NCBI GenBank assembly: GCA_946408345.1
Contig: CAMJRR010000002.1
Location: 62,001 to 126,000 of the forward strand
Direction: 5' to 3'
DNA from: an uncultured Bacteroidales bacterium
GTDB taxonomy: Bacteria > Bacteroidota > Bacteroidia > Bacteroidales > F082
Length of the DNA: 64,000 nt
Below are positions 40,188 through 48,853 of this stretch, piece after piece (positions within the stretch are counted from its first letter, which is position 1; every line of letters starts with the position of its first letter). The position numbers were made by a program, and so were the translations under genes. The notes under the pieces were generated by a model. That model worked only from the letters and a program-made list of their open reading frames with translations. It had not been told where the DNA came from and did no database searches.

Positions 40188-40193
40188 AGGAGG
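40188..40193 (+). promoter_or_regulatory. Strong Shine-Dalgarno sequence of the antitoxin gene
   Basis: AGGAGG, inside AAAAGGAGG, with 7 bases to the ATG at 40201. It is unusual in this window, where most genes lack a Shine-Dalgarno sequence, and it favours 40201 over the ATG at 40195. Confidence 0.65.
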
Positions 40194-40200
40194 AATGATT

Positions 40201-40389
40201 ATGACTACTATGACCATCAGTTATGATGAAAAGAATGCTCAGATTATAGATCTTATCCGCAAGTTGATCGCAGCAGGAGTTGTCACGTATCCTGAGTGGG
40301 AAGAATGGACTGAAGAGGAAGAAAAACAAGCGTTCCTTTGTACTTCTAGGGCTAATGCCGCAAAAATGTTCTCAAAACATCTGGTATGA
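40201..40389 (+). CDS. Small antitoxin-like protein paired with a MazF-like toxin
   Basis: 62 residues, acidic in the middle (EEWTEEEEKQA), with no recognisable DNA-binding motif. It overlaps the toxin gene by 4 bases (ATGA), the usual antitoxin-first arrangement. The preferred start is ATG 40201 because of a strong Shine-Dalgarno sequence; ATG 40195 would be too close to it. Antitoxin function is inferred from partner, size and order. Confidence 0.7.
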   Translation: MTTMTISYDEKNAQIIDLIRKLIAAGVVTYPEWEEWTEEEEKQAFLCTSRANAAKMFSKHLV

Positions 40390-40718
40390 AGTATTCACAA
40401 CGTGATATCGTAGAGATCAATTTCTTGTTTCCTGACGGTTCATTCAAGCCGCATCCCGCAGTCATTGTATCGAATGATGAACTTCAAGACAATGAAGGTT
40501 ACATTTATTTGTGTATGATTTCTTCTAAACCATATAATCCAGAGTATTGCTTTGAGTTGGATGATGAAATGTTGACCGTGCCTATGCTGAAAAAGAGTTA
40601 TGTCAAGTGTCATATTCTGGTGGGTGATATTGAACGTGATGTTATCCGTAAAATCAGCAGAATGAAACAACCTTTCTTTGATGAGATGGTAGATAAAGTT
40701 ATACAATCCATATTTTAA
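40386..40718 (+). CDS. PemK/MazF-family toxin
   Basis: 110 residues with the MazF fold signature: QRDIVEINFLFPDG at the N-terminus, HPAVIVSND (about 23-31) and a central VKCHILVGDI strand. Family members are sequence-specific mRNA interferases. It is coupled to the antitoxin gene and ends 6 bp before manA, so the module may be co-transcribed with manA. Codon use is more AT-rich than in the flanking genes, consistent with recent gain. Confidence 0.82.
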   Translation: MKYSQRDIVEINFLFPDGSFKPHPAVIVSNDELQDNEGYIYLCMISSKPYNPEYCFELDDEMLTVPMLKKSYVKCHILVGDIERDVIRKISRMKQPFFDEMVDKVIQSIF

Positions 40719-40724
40719 GTTTTT

Positions 40725-41720
40725 ATGCAGACCGTACTCTATCCCCTAAAATTTAAGCCCATCTTCAAGGATAAGATTTGGGGCGGACGCAAAATCAAGG
40801 AAGTGCTTGGCATGGACTACGGTCCACTGCCCAATTGTGGCGAAGTGTGGCTGCTCTCAGGTATCTGGGATGAGCAGAGCGAAATCGCCAACGGCGACTT
40901 CGAGGGTGACGAAATCAACGACCTTGTGGAAACTTTCATGGGCGACTTGGTTGGCGAGAGTGTTTTTGACAAATATGGCGAACAGTTTCCTTTACTGTTG
41001 AAAATCATCGACGCCAACGACTGGCTCTCGGTGCAGGTGCATCCCGACGATGAGTTGGCTGAGAAGCGTGGCTTGGGTAATGGCAAGACGGAGATGTGGT
41101 ACGTGATGCAGGCCGACAAGGATGCCGAACTCGTCATGGGCTTCAACCGCGAGATGACGCGAATGGATTATGTCAATGTGTTGAAAGACAATACGCTGCA
41201 ATCTGTGCTAAACCATGAGCAGGTGAAGAAAGACGACGTGTTTTTCATTCCTGCGGGCCGTGTCCATGCACTTGGTCCGGGTATCATGGTGGCTGAGATA
41301 CAACAGACCAGCGACACCACCTACCGCATCTACGACTGGGACCGCATCGACGTGGCGGGGATGCGCCGAGAGTTGCACATCCCGCAGTCGGTGGAGGCCA
41401 TCGACGGGACGATGCCCGAAAGTTACAAAATTGAGGTGCAAGATGTGATGAACAAGACGGTGCCCGTCGTGGATTGTCAGTATTTTGTGACCAACCTGCT
41501 TCAATTGCAGGGCGAGATGGAAAAAGACTACTCCAATCTCGATTCATTCGTGATTTTGATCGCTTTAGAGGGGAATTTCACCCTAAATTGGGAAAATGGC
41601 GCGATATTTGTAAATGCAGGAGAATGTGTCCTGATTCCAAACCTCATCAAGAAGGTCGCTATTAGGGCCGAAAAATACTGCAAACTACTTGAAGTGTATT
41701 GCCAAATTGAGGAAGAATGA
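40725..41720 (+). CDS. manA: Mannose-6-phosphate isomerase, type I
   Basis: 331 residues, cupin fold. Zinc ligands are visible in QVHPDDELA (Gln, His), KTEMWYVM (Glu) and a later His (GRVHALGPG). It interconverts mannose 6-phosphate and fructose 6-phosphate, linking mannose use to GDP-mannose synthesis for surface glycans. Length is close to short bacterial forms. It follows the toxin gene by 6 bp and is followed by a heptamer array. Confidence 0.92.
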   Translation: MQTVLYPLKFKPIFKDKIWGGRKIKEVLGMDYGPLPNCGEVWLLSGIWDEQSEIANGDFEGDEINDLVETFMGDLVGESVFDKYGEQFPLLLKIIDANDWLSVQVHPDDELAEKRGLGNGKTEMWYVMQADKDAELVMGFNREMTRMDYVNVLKDNTLQSVLNHEQVKKDDVFFIPAGRVHALGPGIMVAEIQQTSDTTYRIYDWDRIDVAGMRRELHIPQSVEAIDGTMPESYKIEVQDVMNKTVPVVDCQYFVTNLLQLQGEMEKDYSNLDSFVILIALEGNFTLNWENGAIFVNAGECVLIPNLIKKVAIRAEKYCKLLEVYCQIEEE

Positions 41721-41740
41721 ACGGTTATAGTACGAAGATA

Positions 41741-41842
41741 GAATGAAGAATGTAGAATGCAGAATGCTGAATTTTGAATCTTTGAATTTTGAATCTTTGA
41801 ATCTTTAAATCTTAAATATTTGAATCTTAAATCCTTAAATCC
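41741..41842 (+). repeat. Long repeat array before the TlpA-like gene
   Basis: It begins with 7-bp GAATGNA units (about 41741-41770) and continues as 7-8 bp AATCTTTG/AAATCTTA units up to the base before the ATG at 41844. It occupies nearly the whole 123-bp gap and is the longest single-arm array in the window. Confidence 0.75.
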
Positions 41843-41843
41843 A

Positions 41844-42347
41844 ATGAAAAAACTTATGACACTTCTGCTGATGGCTCTGGTTGTGACGGGCCTTCATGCA
41901 CAATCGAAATCGGACCTGCCGAATGTTACCTTAAAGGACCTGAATGGCAAGGATGTGAACATTGCCAAACTGTCGAACAACGGCAAACCTATCGTCATCA
42001 CTTTCTGGGCAACCTGGTGCGGCCCCTGCATCAAGGAGCACAACGCCTTAAACGATGTGTATCAAGACTGGCAGGACGAGACGGGCGTGAAGATTTATTC
42101 CGTTTCCATCGACGACTCGCGTTCCACCGCCAAGGTGAAACCCACCGTTGAAGGCAAGGGCTGGGATTTTGAAGTCCTTCTCGACGTGAACAGCGACCTG
42201 AAACGTGCCATGAATGTGAGCAATCCTCCCCACACCTTCCTGATTGATGGTAGTGGTAAGATTGTTTGGCAGCATACGGGTTACGTCGAAGGCGGCGAAG
42301 AAGATCTCTATGAGGAAATCTTGAAAATCGCTAAGAAGAAAAAGTAA
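41844..42347 (+). CDS. TlpA-like periplasmic thiol-disulfide oxidoreductase
   Basis: 167 residues with a signal peptide (1-20, cut after LHAQ) and a thioredoxin fold with active site WCGPC in ITFWATWCGPCIKEH and the cis-Pro loop NPPHTF. It acts in the periplasm on disulfides or as a reductant for a partner. First of three envelope genes (TlpA-like, DUF6029, Omp28) that occur together in Bacteroidetes, from memory; the Omp28 protein has a CVNCP motif and may be its substrate (inference). Confidence 0.88.
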   Translation: MKKLMTLLLMALVVTGLHAQSKSDLPNVTLKDLNGKDVNIAKLSNNGKPIVITFWATWCGPCIKEHNALNDVYQDWQDETGVKIYSVSIDDSRSTAKVKPTVEGKGWDFEVLLDVNSDLKRAMNVSNPPHTFLIDGSGKIVWQHTGYVEGGEEDLYEEILKIAKKKK

Positions 42348-42358
42348 TACAAGAAGTT

Positions 42359-44098
42359 ATGCGAAAACATATACTATTTTTACTCGCACTCGCTCTGATC
42401 GTCAGTTTCAAGGCGAGTGCTCAGTCGTTGCTTGAAAGCAGTCAAGTGAGCGGCAGTTTTCAGACCGATGCGCAATACTATATGCTTGACAAAGGCATCA
42501 GCATCAATGACCTTAAGGGCAAGAAATTCGGTATCAATGGCTTTGGAAAGGTGAATTACACCAATGGCAATTTCTCGGCGGGTATGCGTTTCGAGGCCTT
42601 CTTGCCTGAGATGAACGGCTTCCGCAGTGAGCTGAATGGCGTGGGCTTGGCCAATTTCTTCGCCACCTACGACAACGGCTTCATCGGGATGACTGTGGGC
42701 GACATCTACGATCAGTTTGGCTGCGGTTTCGTGTTCCGTACTTATGAAGAGTGGTCATTGGGCATGGACAATGCTCTCCGTGGCGCTAGAATAGTTTTGC
42801 GTCCCACACGAGGCGTGACGTTGAAAGCAGTTTATGGCCGTCAGCGTTATTTCTGGGCACCTTATTTGGAGCGCGACATGAGCAACGATGACCAACGTGG
42901 CATAGTGCGTGGCGTTGACGCCGAATGGGACCTCAACCAAAGCATAGCCTCGCTCAACGATTCGGAGTTCAAGATGAGTCTGGGCGGCAGCTTCGTCAGC
43001 AAGAAACAGAATGACCTTAGCTCGTTCTATAACATCCCCGAGAATGTGGGCGCTGCCGCGGCTCGCATCAACTTGGGCTATGGCAACTGGGCTTTCAGCA
43101 CCGAGTATGCCTATAAAATCAACGACCCATCGGCCATCAACAACTTCATTTATAAGGAAGGTCGCGCTTTGATGTCGTCACTGAGCTATTCACAGAAAGG
43201 CTTTGGCGCTGTCCTCCAAGTGAAACGTGTCGACAACATGAGCTTCAAGTCGATGTACACAGGCAAACAAAATGACCTCGACATCAACTTCATCCCACCT
43301 ATTAATTATACGCACACCCACAGCCTACCGTCGATGTACACCTATTCGACCCAACCCAATGGCGAAATGGCTGCTCAATTGCAGGTCAACTATACCATCC
43401 CGAAAGGCACTGCACTTGGTGGCAAGTACGGCACCAAGCTGGCTTTCAACATGAGCCAAGTGAACGACATCGTCCGCGATTCCGTCAAGTTTGGCAACAC
43501 GATGGCTTTGAACCAAGCAGGCACTTTGGGCAACACTTCCAAGTTCTTCGCCATCAGCGACCACCGCTTCTTCCGCGACATCAACTTCGAAATCGACAAG
43601 AAAATCAACAAGGACTGGCACCTCACTGCGCAATACATTAACCTGTATTATGACATCGAGACCATCGAAGGCCATGCCGGTTCCCCAGTCGTTAAGGCCA
43701 ACATCGGTTTCCTCGATGTGACTTACAAAATCAACAAGAAGCAAAGCCTGCGCCTCGAGTTGCAAGGCTTATGGGAAAACGAAGTTCACAAGGGCTATGA
43801 GGTGGAAGAGAGCGAGAAGAAGGATTACCAGAAGCGTGGCGATTGGGCCTTCACTCTGTTGGAGTATTCCATCAACCCGCACTGGTCGTTCTCCATCGCC
43901 GACAAGTGGAATTATGGCAACCCCGTCGAGGAGTACCGCGACCATTATTTTACGGGTACAGTCACCTATATCCACGATGCCACCCGCGTCATGTTGAGTG
44001 CCGGTCGCCAGAGCGAAGGTGTGGTCTGCGTGGGCGGTGTGTGCCGCACCGTGCCCGCCTCCAGTGGCGTTTCATTGACTGTTTCAACAAGTTTTTAA
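42359..44098 (+). CDS. DUF6029-family outer-membrane beta-barrel-like protein
   Basis: 579 residues with a signal peptide (1-22, cut after ASAQ). The body is rich in alternating amphipathic strands with aromatic girdles and ends in VSTSF, a C-terminal Phe typical of outer-membrane barrels. It matches the DUF6029 family of Bacteroidetes, whose role is unknown. It lies 11 bp after the TlpA-like gene and 28 bp before the Omp28 lipoprotein gene. Confidence 0.78.
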   Translation: MRKHILFLLALALIVSFKASAQSLLESSQVSGSFQTDAQYYMLDKGISINDLKGKKFGINGFGKVNYTNGNFSAGMRFEAFLPEMNGFRSELNGVGLANFFATYDNGFIGMTVGDIYDQFGCGFVFRTYEEWSLGMDNALRGARIVLRPTRGVTLKAVYGRQRYFWAPYLERDMSNDDQRGIVRGVDAEWDLNQSIASLNDSEFKMSLGGSFVSKKQNDLSSFYNIPENVGAAAARINLGYGNWAFSTEYAYKINDPSAINNFIYKEGRALMSSLSYSQKGFGAVLQVKRVDNMSFKSMYTGKQNDLDINFIPPINYTHTHSLPSMYTYSTQPNGEMAAQLQVNYTIPKGTALGGKYGTKLAFNMSQVNDIVRDSVKFGNTMALNQAGTLGNTSKFFAISDHRFFRDINFEIDKKINKDWHLTAQYINLYYDIETIEGHAGSPVVKANIGFLDVTYKINKKQSLRLELQGLWENEVHKGYEVEESEKKDYQKRGDWAFTLLEYSINPHWSFSIADKWNYGNPVEEYRDHYFTGTVTYIHDATRVMLSAGRQSEGVVCVGGVCRTVPASSGVSLTVSTSF

Positions 44099-44126
44099 TT
44101 GATGTTTAAACCTAATGATTAGAACA

Positions 44127-45464
44127 ATGAAAAGAATACTAAGAATAGGTATGGCATTGCTGGCTGTCATGATGCTCATGAATGCCTGTGATGTCGAGAA
44201 GGAGCCTTACATTCAAGGTGCTGAGGACGAGAGAGCTATTTTGGAATTTAGAGTGGATAGCGTTTATGGCACTGTTGACGAGGATACCAAGATGGTGAGG
44301 TTGGATTTCCCTGCTGGAACGGATGTGACCCATCTGACACCGACCATCATCATTTCAAATTATGCAACCATAGAACCTAATTCAGGTGTGGCTCAGGACT
44401 TTACCAATCCCGTTTATTACACCGTCACTTCTTTGAGTGGCAGCACGTCGCAGTATATGGTAGAGGCAGTGGTACATGATGCCGACAACGAAAAAAGCAT
44501 CCTGTCGTTCCGTTTCGATGCGTTGGCAGAAAGCGGTGTGATTGACCAGATTGCACGTAAGATTTCCTTTGTGCTTCCTGCCGGAACCGATGTCACGCAA
44601 CTGGTTCCCACCATTGAAGTGTCGGAAGGCGCTACGGTCGACCCCGCTTCAGGTGTGGCACAAGACTTCACCAATCCTGTGACTTATACCGTGACCGCCC
44701 AAAATGGCACGACAGCGGTTTATACGGTAACGGTCGTTCTGGAAGGTGGTGATGTGGAGCCTACGGGCAAGACGGTGCTAATCAAAGACTTCACGGGTGC
44801 ACGTTGCGTCAACTGCCCTGCCGCCGCCGAGCATGCTCATAACTTGCAACATCAGCTGGATGAGGACCATATCTTCATCTTGAGCGTCCATGCCGGATTC
44901 CAAGCACAACCTATGGGCAGTTTCCCCGATTTCCTCACCGACGAAGGCACAGCATGGTATAACAATCACGACTCCAACCCGTTGTTTACCGTTGACCATG
45001 TGGCACTGACAGAGGGAAACACGCTCAACGATGCGCAAATCGATGCACCGGTGGCTGAGGCTTTGTTGGAAGAGCAGTCGTTTGAGATCGTGGTTGGTCC
45101 CAGTTATGATGCAGCTACTCGCCAGTTGCAGGTGCAGGTCCAAGCCGTTGCATTGAATGATCTTGACGGAGAATTCTACGTCACGGTTTGTCTGGTTGAG
45201 GACCATATCACAGGCTGGCAAACCATTCCAGGCGGAGTTGACAAGGAGTATGATTTCCGCAACGTCTTCCGTGGCACACTCAACGGCGCATACGGCGAGG
45301 CGTTCGAAGACCTCCATGTGGATGCCAACGACGCTTTCTATTTCAGCTACAACACTGAAATCAATGCCGACTATAACGCCGACGAGTGCTACCTGATGGT
45401 CTATGTTTACGACAAGAGCCAGGACAACAAGATTTTGCAGACGGCGGTGAGAAAGATCAAATAA
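44127..45464 (+). CDS. Omp28-related lipoprotein with two Ig-like repeats
   Basis: 445 residues from ATG 44127 (an ATG at 44115 is in frame but lengthens the signal sequence). The lipobox is LMNAC. Two about 90-residue repeats each end in GVAQDFTNPV-YYTVT or TYTVTAQNG, a surface-lipoprotein Ig-like unit. The Omp28 domain follows from about residue 225 with LIKDFTGARCVNCP, a thioredoxin-like CxxC region. It closes the TlpA/DUF6029 operon. It could be a redox partner of the TlpA-like protein. Confidence 0.85.
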   Translation: MKRILRIGMALLAVMMLMNACDVEKEPYIQGAEDERAILEFRVDSVYGTVDEDTKMVRLDFPAGTDVTHLTPTIIISNYATIEPNSGVAQDFTNPVYYTVTSLSGSTSQYMVEAVVHDADNEKSILSFRFDALAESGVIDQIARKISFVLPAGTDVTQLVPTIEVSEGATVDPASGVAQDFTNPVTYTVTAQNGTTAVYTVTVVLEGGDVEPTGKTVLIKDFTGARCVNCPAAAEHAHNLQHQLDEDHIFILSVHAGFQAQPMGSFPDFLTDEGTAWYNNHDSNPLFTVDHVALTEGNTLNDAQIDAPVAEALLEEQSFEIVVGPSYDAATRQLQVQVQAVALNDLDGEFYVTVCLVEDHITGWQTIPGGVDKEYDFRNVFRGTLNGAYGEAFEDLHVDANDAFYFSYNTEINADYNADECYLMVYVYDKSQDNKILQTAVRKIK

Positions 45465-45479
45465 ATCGACAACGTTGAA

Positions 45480-46160
45480 TTATTTTGCCTCTGACTTTGC
45501 GATTTGCAATACAGTAAGGAGGCATCCCTCAACCTTAAATTTTACATCCATGTCCCCGAACGCTATACCATAGACGCGTTCGGGGTCATTTTGGTATTGG
45601 GGTCTGGGATCGTGGGCGAGCACTTCGATGAGGCTTTCCCTTTGGCTTTCAGGTACTTTTTGTAATAGGTCTTCGGCAAAATCCACCTCTAAAAGATATT
45701 CGGCAGGCGTTGAGGCAAAGCCACTGACGGCATCGGGGTGGCTGTCGGTGTAGGCAATGTAAGGCTTGATGTCGTAAATTGGCGTGCCATCCATTAGATC
45801 GATGCCCGACACGTAGAGTACGGGGCCGAGCTTAGGGTCGATGTCTACCTTTTCCAGACGCACCGATGATAACCCTATGGGGTTGGGACGGAAAGGTGAA
45901 CGCGTGGCAAACACGCCTTTGCGAACGTTGCCCCCTAGGCGTGGAGGACGCACCGTCGGAGACCATGTATCGCGCACCGCTTTCGAGAACTCCCATAGAA
46001 GCCAGATGTAAGAAAAGTCCTCCAGTCCGCGCACAGCCTCTGCGATGCGGTACTCAGGCTCAAAAACAATGCGACCTTGCAATGATGCGATGATGCCGCT
46101 TTGGCGCGGAATGCCGAACTTGGTCGGGAAGTCGGTATGGATGTGGGCAATGACTTTCAT
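45480..46160 (-). CDS. trmO: tRNA t6A37 methyltransferase TrmO (TsaA family)
   Basis: 226 residues from ATG 46158-46160. The TsaA/TrmO beta-barrel signature is visible: GIPRQSGI, a DFSYIWLLWEF strand, and FATRSPFRPNPIGLS, the SAM-binding loop. TrmO methylates N6-threonylcarbamoyl-adenosine 37 in tRNA-Thr. A promoter box ends only 4 bases before the ATG, so the mRNA may be leaderless. It is divergent from ansA and convergent with the Omp28 gene (15-bp gap). Confidence 0.9.
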   Translation of the reverse strand: MKVIAHIHTDFPTKFGIPRQSGIIASLQGRIVFEPEYRIAEAVRGLEDFSYIWLLWEFSKAVRDTWSPTVRPPRLGGNVRKGVFATRSPFRPNPIGLSSVRLEKVDIDPKLGPVLYVSGIDLMDGTPIYDIKPYIAYTDSHPDAVSGFASTPAEYLLEVDFAEDLLQKVPESQRESLIEVLAHDPRPQYQNDPERVYGIAFGDMDVKFKVEGCLLTVLQIAKSEAK

Positions 46161-46164
46161 GCCG

Positions 46165-46172
46165 CAAAAATA
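46165..46172 (-). promoter_or_regulatory. Promoter of trmO, leaderless type
   Basis: TATTTTTG on the minus strand with TTTG (46193-46196) 20 bp upstream and only four bases to the ATG at 46160. This copies the arrangement at 20470. Confidence 0.62.
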
Positions 46173-46204
46173 ACGCAAAATGCCGTGCAAGCCAAAAAAA
46201 GCCT

Positions 46205-46212
46205 TACTTTTG
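46205..46212 (+). promoter_or_regulatory. -7 box for ansA
   Basis: TACTTTTG, 22 bp before the ansA ATG, divergent from the trmO promoter. Confidence 0.55.
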
Positions 46213-46234
46213 CCGCCACAAAATTCCGTTTGTT

Positions 46235-47269
46235 ATGCAAAGCAACGAAGAAATCTCCATTTTGGTGCTCTATACGGGTGGCACCATCGGCATGATGCAA
46301 GACCCCAAGACAGGAGCCTTGGTCCCATTTGATTTCGACAATATTTATGCCCATCTTCCCGTACTGAAGAATTTTGGCTATCAGATTGACTTCTATAGTT
46401 TTGACCCGCTAATTGACTCGTCGAACATGTCGCCCGACTTTTGGATTCGCTTGGCGACAAAGATAGGGGAGGAGTACGAACATTATGATGGTTTTGTAGT
46501 ACTCCATGGCTCGGATACAATGGCTTACACCGCCTCGGCGCTGAGCTTTATGCTCGAGAACCTGAACAAGCCTGTTGTGCTTACGGGCTCTCAATTGCCC
46601 ATGGGTATGGTGCGTAGCGACGGTCGCGAAAACTTCTTGGCCGCCATTGAGATAGCCGCAGCTAAGGATGATGAGACTCCCATCGTCCCTGAGGTGAGCA
46701 TTTTCTTCCAGAACCAATTGTTGCGTGGTAACCGTGCCACCAAGTTCAACGCTGAGAACTTCAATGCCTTCATTTCGTCGAACTATCCCAACCTCGCCGA
46801 TGTGGGCATACATATTAAATATAATAAGGAACGCATCCTGAAGCCCAACTTTAAGAAACTGAAGGTGCACACCAAGATGGATCGCAATGTGGGTATCTTG
46901 AAGCTTTTCCCAGGTATCTCACAAGACTTTGTGCGCCACGTGTTTAAGACGCCAAATCTCAGTGCATTGGTGTTGGAGACCTTCGGCTCGGGCAATGCCA
47001 CCACAGCAGGTTGGTTCTTGGATGCGCTTAAAGAAGCCATCGACAGTGGACTCATTATCCTCAATATCACCCAATGTAAGGCAGGGTCAGTAGAGATGGG
47101 ACGCTATGAAACTAGCTTGGATATGGCACGCATCGGTGTCATCAGCGGTCATGACATGACCACAGAAGCTGCCGTCGCCAAACTCATGTATCTTATTGGA
47201 GAAGGCTTGCCAAAAGCCAGAATCCTTGAAATCATGCAAAATTCCATCCGTGGTGAGATGACGCTTTGA
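46235..47269 (+). CDS. ansA: L-asparaginase, type I (cytoplasmic)
   Basis: 344 residues. Catalytic Thr in LVLYTGGTIGM, second catalytic motif VVLHGSDTMAYTA, and the family segment PVVLTGSQLPMG. No signal peptide, so cytoplasmic (type I). It converts asparagine to aspartate plus ammonia. Length matches AnsA. It is followed by the tRNA-Ser gene after 124 bp. Confidence 0.95.
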   Translation: MQSNEEISILVLYTGGTIGMMQDPKTGALVPFDFDNIYAHLPVLKNFGYQIDFYSFDPLIDSSNMSPDFWIRLATKIGEEYEHYDGFVVLHGSDTMAYTASALSFMLENLNKPVVLTGSQLPMGMVRSDGRENFLAAIEIAAAKDDETPIVPEVSIFFQNQLLRGNRATKFNAENFNAFISSNYPNLADVGIHIKYNKERILKPNFKKLKVHTKMDRNVGILKLFPGISQDFVRHVFKTPNLSALVLETFGSGNATTAGWFLDALKEAIDSGLIILNITQCKAGSVEMGRYETSLDMARIGVISGHDMTTEAAVAKLMYLIGEGLPKARILEIMQNSIRGEMTL

Positions 47270-47345
47270 GGCTATAATTCAAGCAATTGAATTGTTTGTA
47301 CAATAAAAAAACCATTTTTTTTGTTTTCCTAATGAAAAAATGTTG

Positions 47346-47353
47346 TACTTTTG
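47346..47353 (+). promoter_or_regulatory. Promoter of tRNA-Ser
   Basis: TACTTTTG with TTG (47321-47323) 22 bp upstream, 40 bp before the tRNA. Confidence 0.6.
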
Positions 47354-47393
47354 GCAACGATTTCAGATTAGGCAGAGGGGTTGGGATAGCACT

Positions 47394-47481
47394 GGAGAGA
47401 TGTCCGAGTGGTTTAAGGAGCACGCCTGGAAAGTGTGTGTACTCCAAAAGGGTACCGCGGGTTCGAATCCCGCTCTCTCCG
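47394..47481 (+). tRNA. tRNA-Ser (GGA)
   Basis: A full class II cloverleaf: acceptor GGAGAGA/TCTCTCC, anticodon loop CTGGAAA with anticodon GGA, a long variable arm and T-loop GTTCGAATC. The discriminator is G. CCA is not encoded, unlike the tRNA-fMet gene. Confidence 0.95.
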
Positions 47482-47543
47482 CGGAATAGTAATGATAGAA
47501 CATAGTAATTCATACAGTAATAATTAAACATTCAAACTAAACT

Positions 47544-48368
47544 ATGAAAAAATTAATTGCTTTCCTCATGGTTGCTGGCCTGTTTACATTTGGTGTCAGC
47601 AATCTCGTTGTTGCTCAAGACGAGCAAGTGCAAACCGAGCAGACGGAACAGACCGTTGCTCCTGAACAAACCCCAGCTCCTGTGGAGACCGTTGAAGAAG
47701 TTGCCCCGGTTCAAACCAATGAGGCAGCTCCTGCGACTTTCCGTGAATCCATCAAGAAACAATTCATCGATGGTGGTCCTAGTTTCATGGGTATCGTGTT
47801 GGTCATCCTCCTTATCGGTATGGCCATCTCAATCGAGAGAATCATTTATCTGACCCTCGCAACGGCCAATTCGAAGAAGCTTCTGGCTGGTATCGAAGCC
47901 AAGATGAAGAACGGTGATGTTGAAGGTGCCAAACAACTCTGCAAGGACACCCGCGGTCCTGTGGCCAGCATCTTCACTCAAGGCCTCATCCGCTATCAGG
48001 ACGGTCAGTCACTTGAAGAGGTTGAAAAAGCCCTCGTCTCCTACGGTTCAGTAGCCGGTGGTAAGCTTGAAAGCGGCTTGAGCTGGATTGGTCTTTGCAT
48101 CAGCTTGGCTCCTATGTTCGGTTTCATGGGTACTGTTATCGGTATGATCCAGGCCTTCGACGACATCGCCGCTGCTGGTGACATGAGCCCCACGGTTGTG
48201 GCCTCTGGTATGAAGGTCGCTCTGTTGACCACCGTGTTCGGTCTGATCGCCGCTATCATTCTTCAGATTTTCTTCAACTTCATTGCTTCTAAGATTGAAA
48301 GCATCGTCAACGACATGGAAGACGCTTCCATCTCGTTCATGGACATCCTCGCTAAGTACAACAAATAA
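47544..48368 (+). CDS. exbB: ExbB/TolQ-type proton channel protein
   Basis: 274 residues. An N-terminal hydrophobic signal-like helix (1-24) and a Glu/Gln/Pro/Thr-rich linker (about 25-65, repeated EQT and PVET) precede the MotA/TolQ/ExbB core: TM1 at about 78-98, then TM2/TM3 at about 185-205 and 225-250 (SLAPMFGFMGTVIGMI, a conserved channel stretch). It harvests the proton gradient to drive TonB- or Tol-type energy transfer to the outer membrane. First of four genes ExbB, a 4-TM protein, ExbD, ExbD. Confidence 0.92.
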   Translation: MKKLIAFLMVAGLFTFGVSNLVVAQDEQVQTEQTEQTVAPEQTPAPVETVEEVAPVQTNEAAPATFRESIKKQFIDGGPSFMGIVLVILLIGMAISIERIIYLTLATANSKKLLAGIEAKMKNGDVEGAKQLCKDTRGPVASIFTQGLIRYQDGQSLEEVEKALVSYGSVAGGKLESGLSWIGLCISLAPMFGFMGTVIGMIQAFDDIAAAGDMSPTVVASGMKVALLTTVFGLIAAIILQIFFNFIASKIESIVNDMEDASISFMDILAKYNK

Positions 48369-48383
48369 AAACAAGTATCAATC

Positions 48384-48842
48384 ATGAATAGTAAGTCTAA
48401 TATTTCAAGATGGGTATTTCTCGCCTTGGCATTGGTGACTGTCGTCATAACGGTTTTGTTCTACCGCGTTGTTGGTACGATTAAGCCGGATTTCGACAAT
48501 GGGTTGCCTACGCCTCGTGCAGACTTATTCCTGAATTGGGGCTACATTTTGATTATACTTGGCATTGTCATCGCATTGATTTCTGTCGTCATCACTGCTG
48601 CCATCAAAGGCGTCAAGGGAAAGACACTATTGATTGCGGTCATTGCATTTGCTATAATTGCAGTTGTAGCTTACATTATGTCGAAGGGCGCTTTTGCCAC
48701 TCCTTATCAAGCTGGCGAAATCACTTATTCTGGCAAGACTCACGGTTGGGTCGAACTTGGCCTCAACTTCTTCTATGTCACTCTTGTAGTCGCCATTCTT
48801 TCCATCCTGTTCTCAGTAGTTTACAAGGCAGTTAAAAAGTAA
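48384..48842 (+). CDS. Four-helix membrane protein inside the ExbB/ExbD operon
   Basis: 152 residues with four predicted transmembrane helices (about 9-28, 50-71, 78-98 and 124-147). No enzyme motif. It starts 15 bp after exbB and ends 11 bp before the first exbD, so it is almost certainly co-expressed with the channel. It may be an accessory subunit of this Bacteroidetes energiser. I do not recognise the family. Confidence 0.75.
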   Translation: MNSKSNISRWVFLALALVTVVITVLFYRVVGTIKPDFDNGLPTPRADLFLNWGYILIILGIVIALISVVITAAIKGVKGKTLLIAVIAFAIIAVVAYIMSKGAFATPYQAGEITYSGKTHGWVELGLNFFYVTLVVAILSILFSVVYKAVKK

Positions 48843-48853
48843 AACATTTCATC

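Noticed and set aside
47394-47481. Defective tRNA-Ser because CCA is missing
   Set aside because: Many bacteria add CCA enzymatically; the rest of the cloverleaf is complete.
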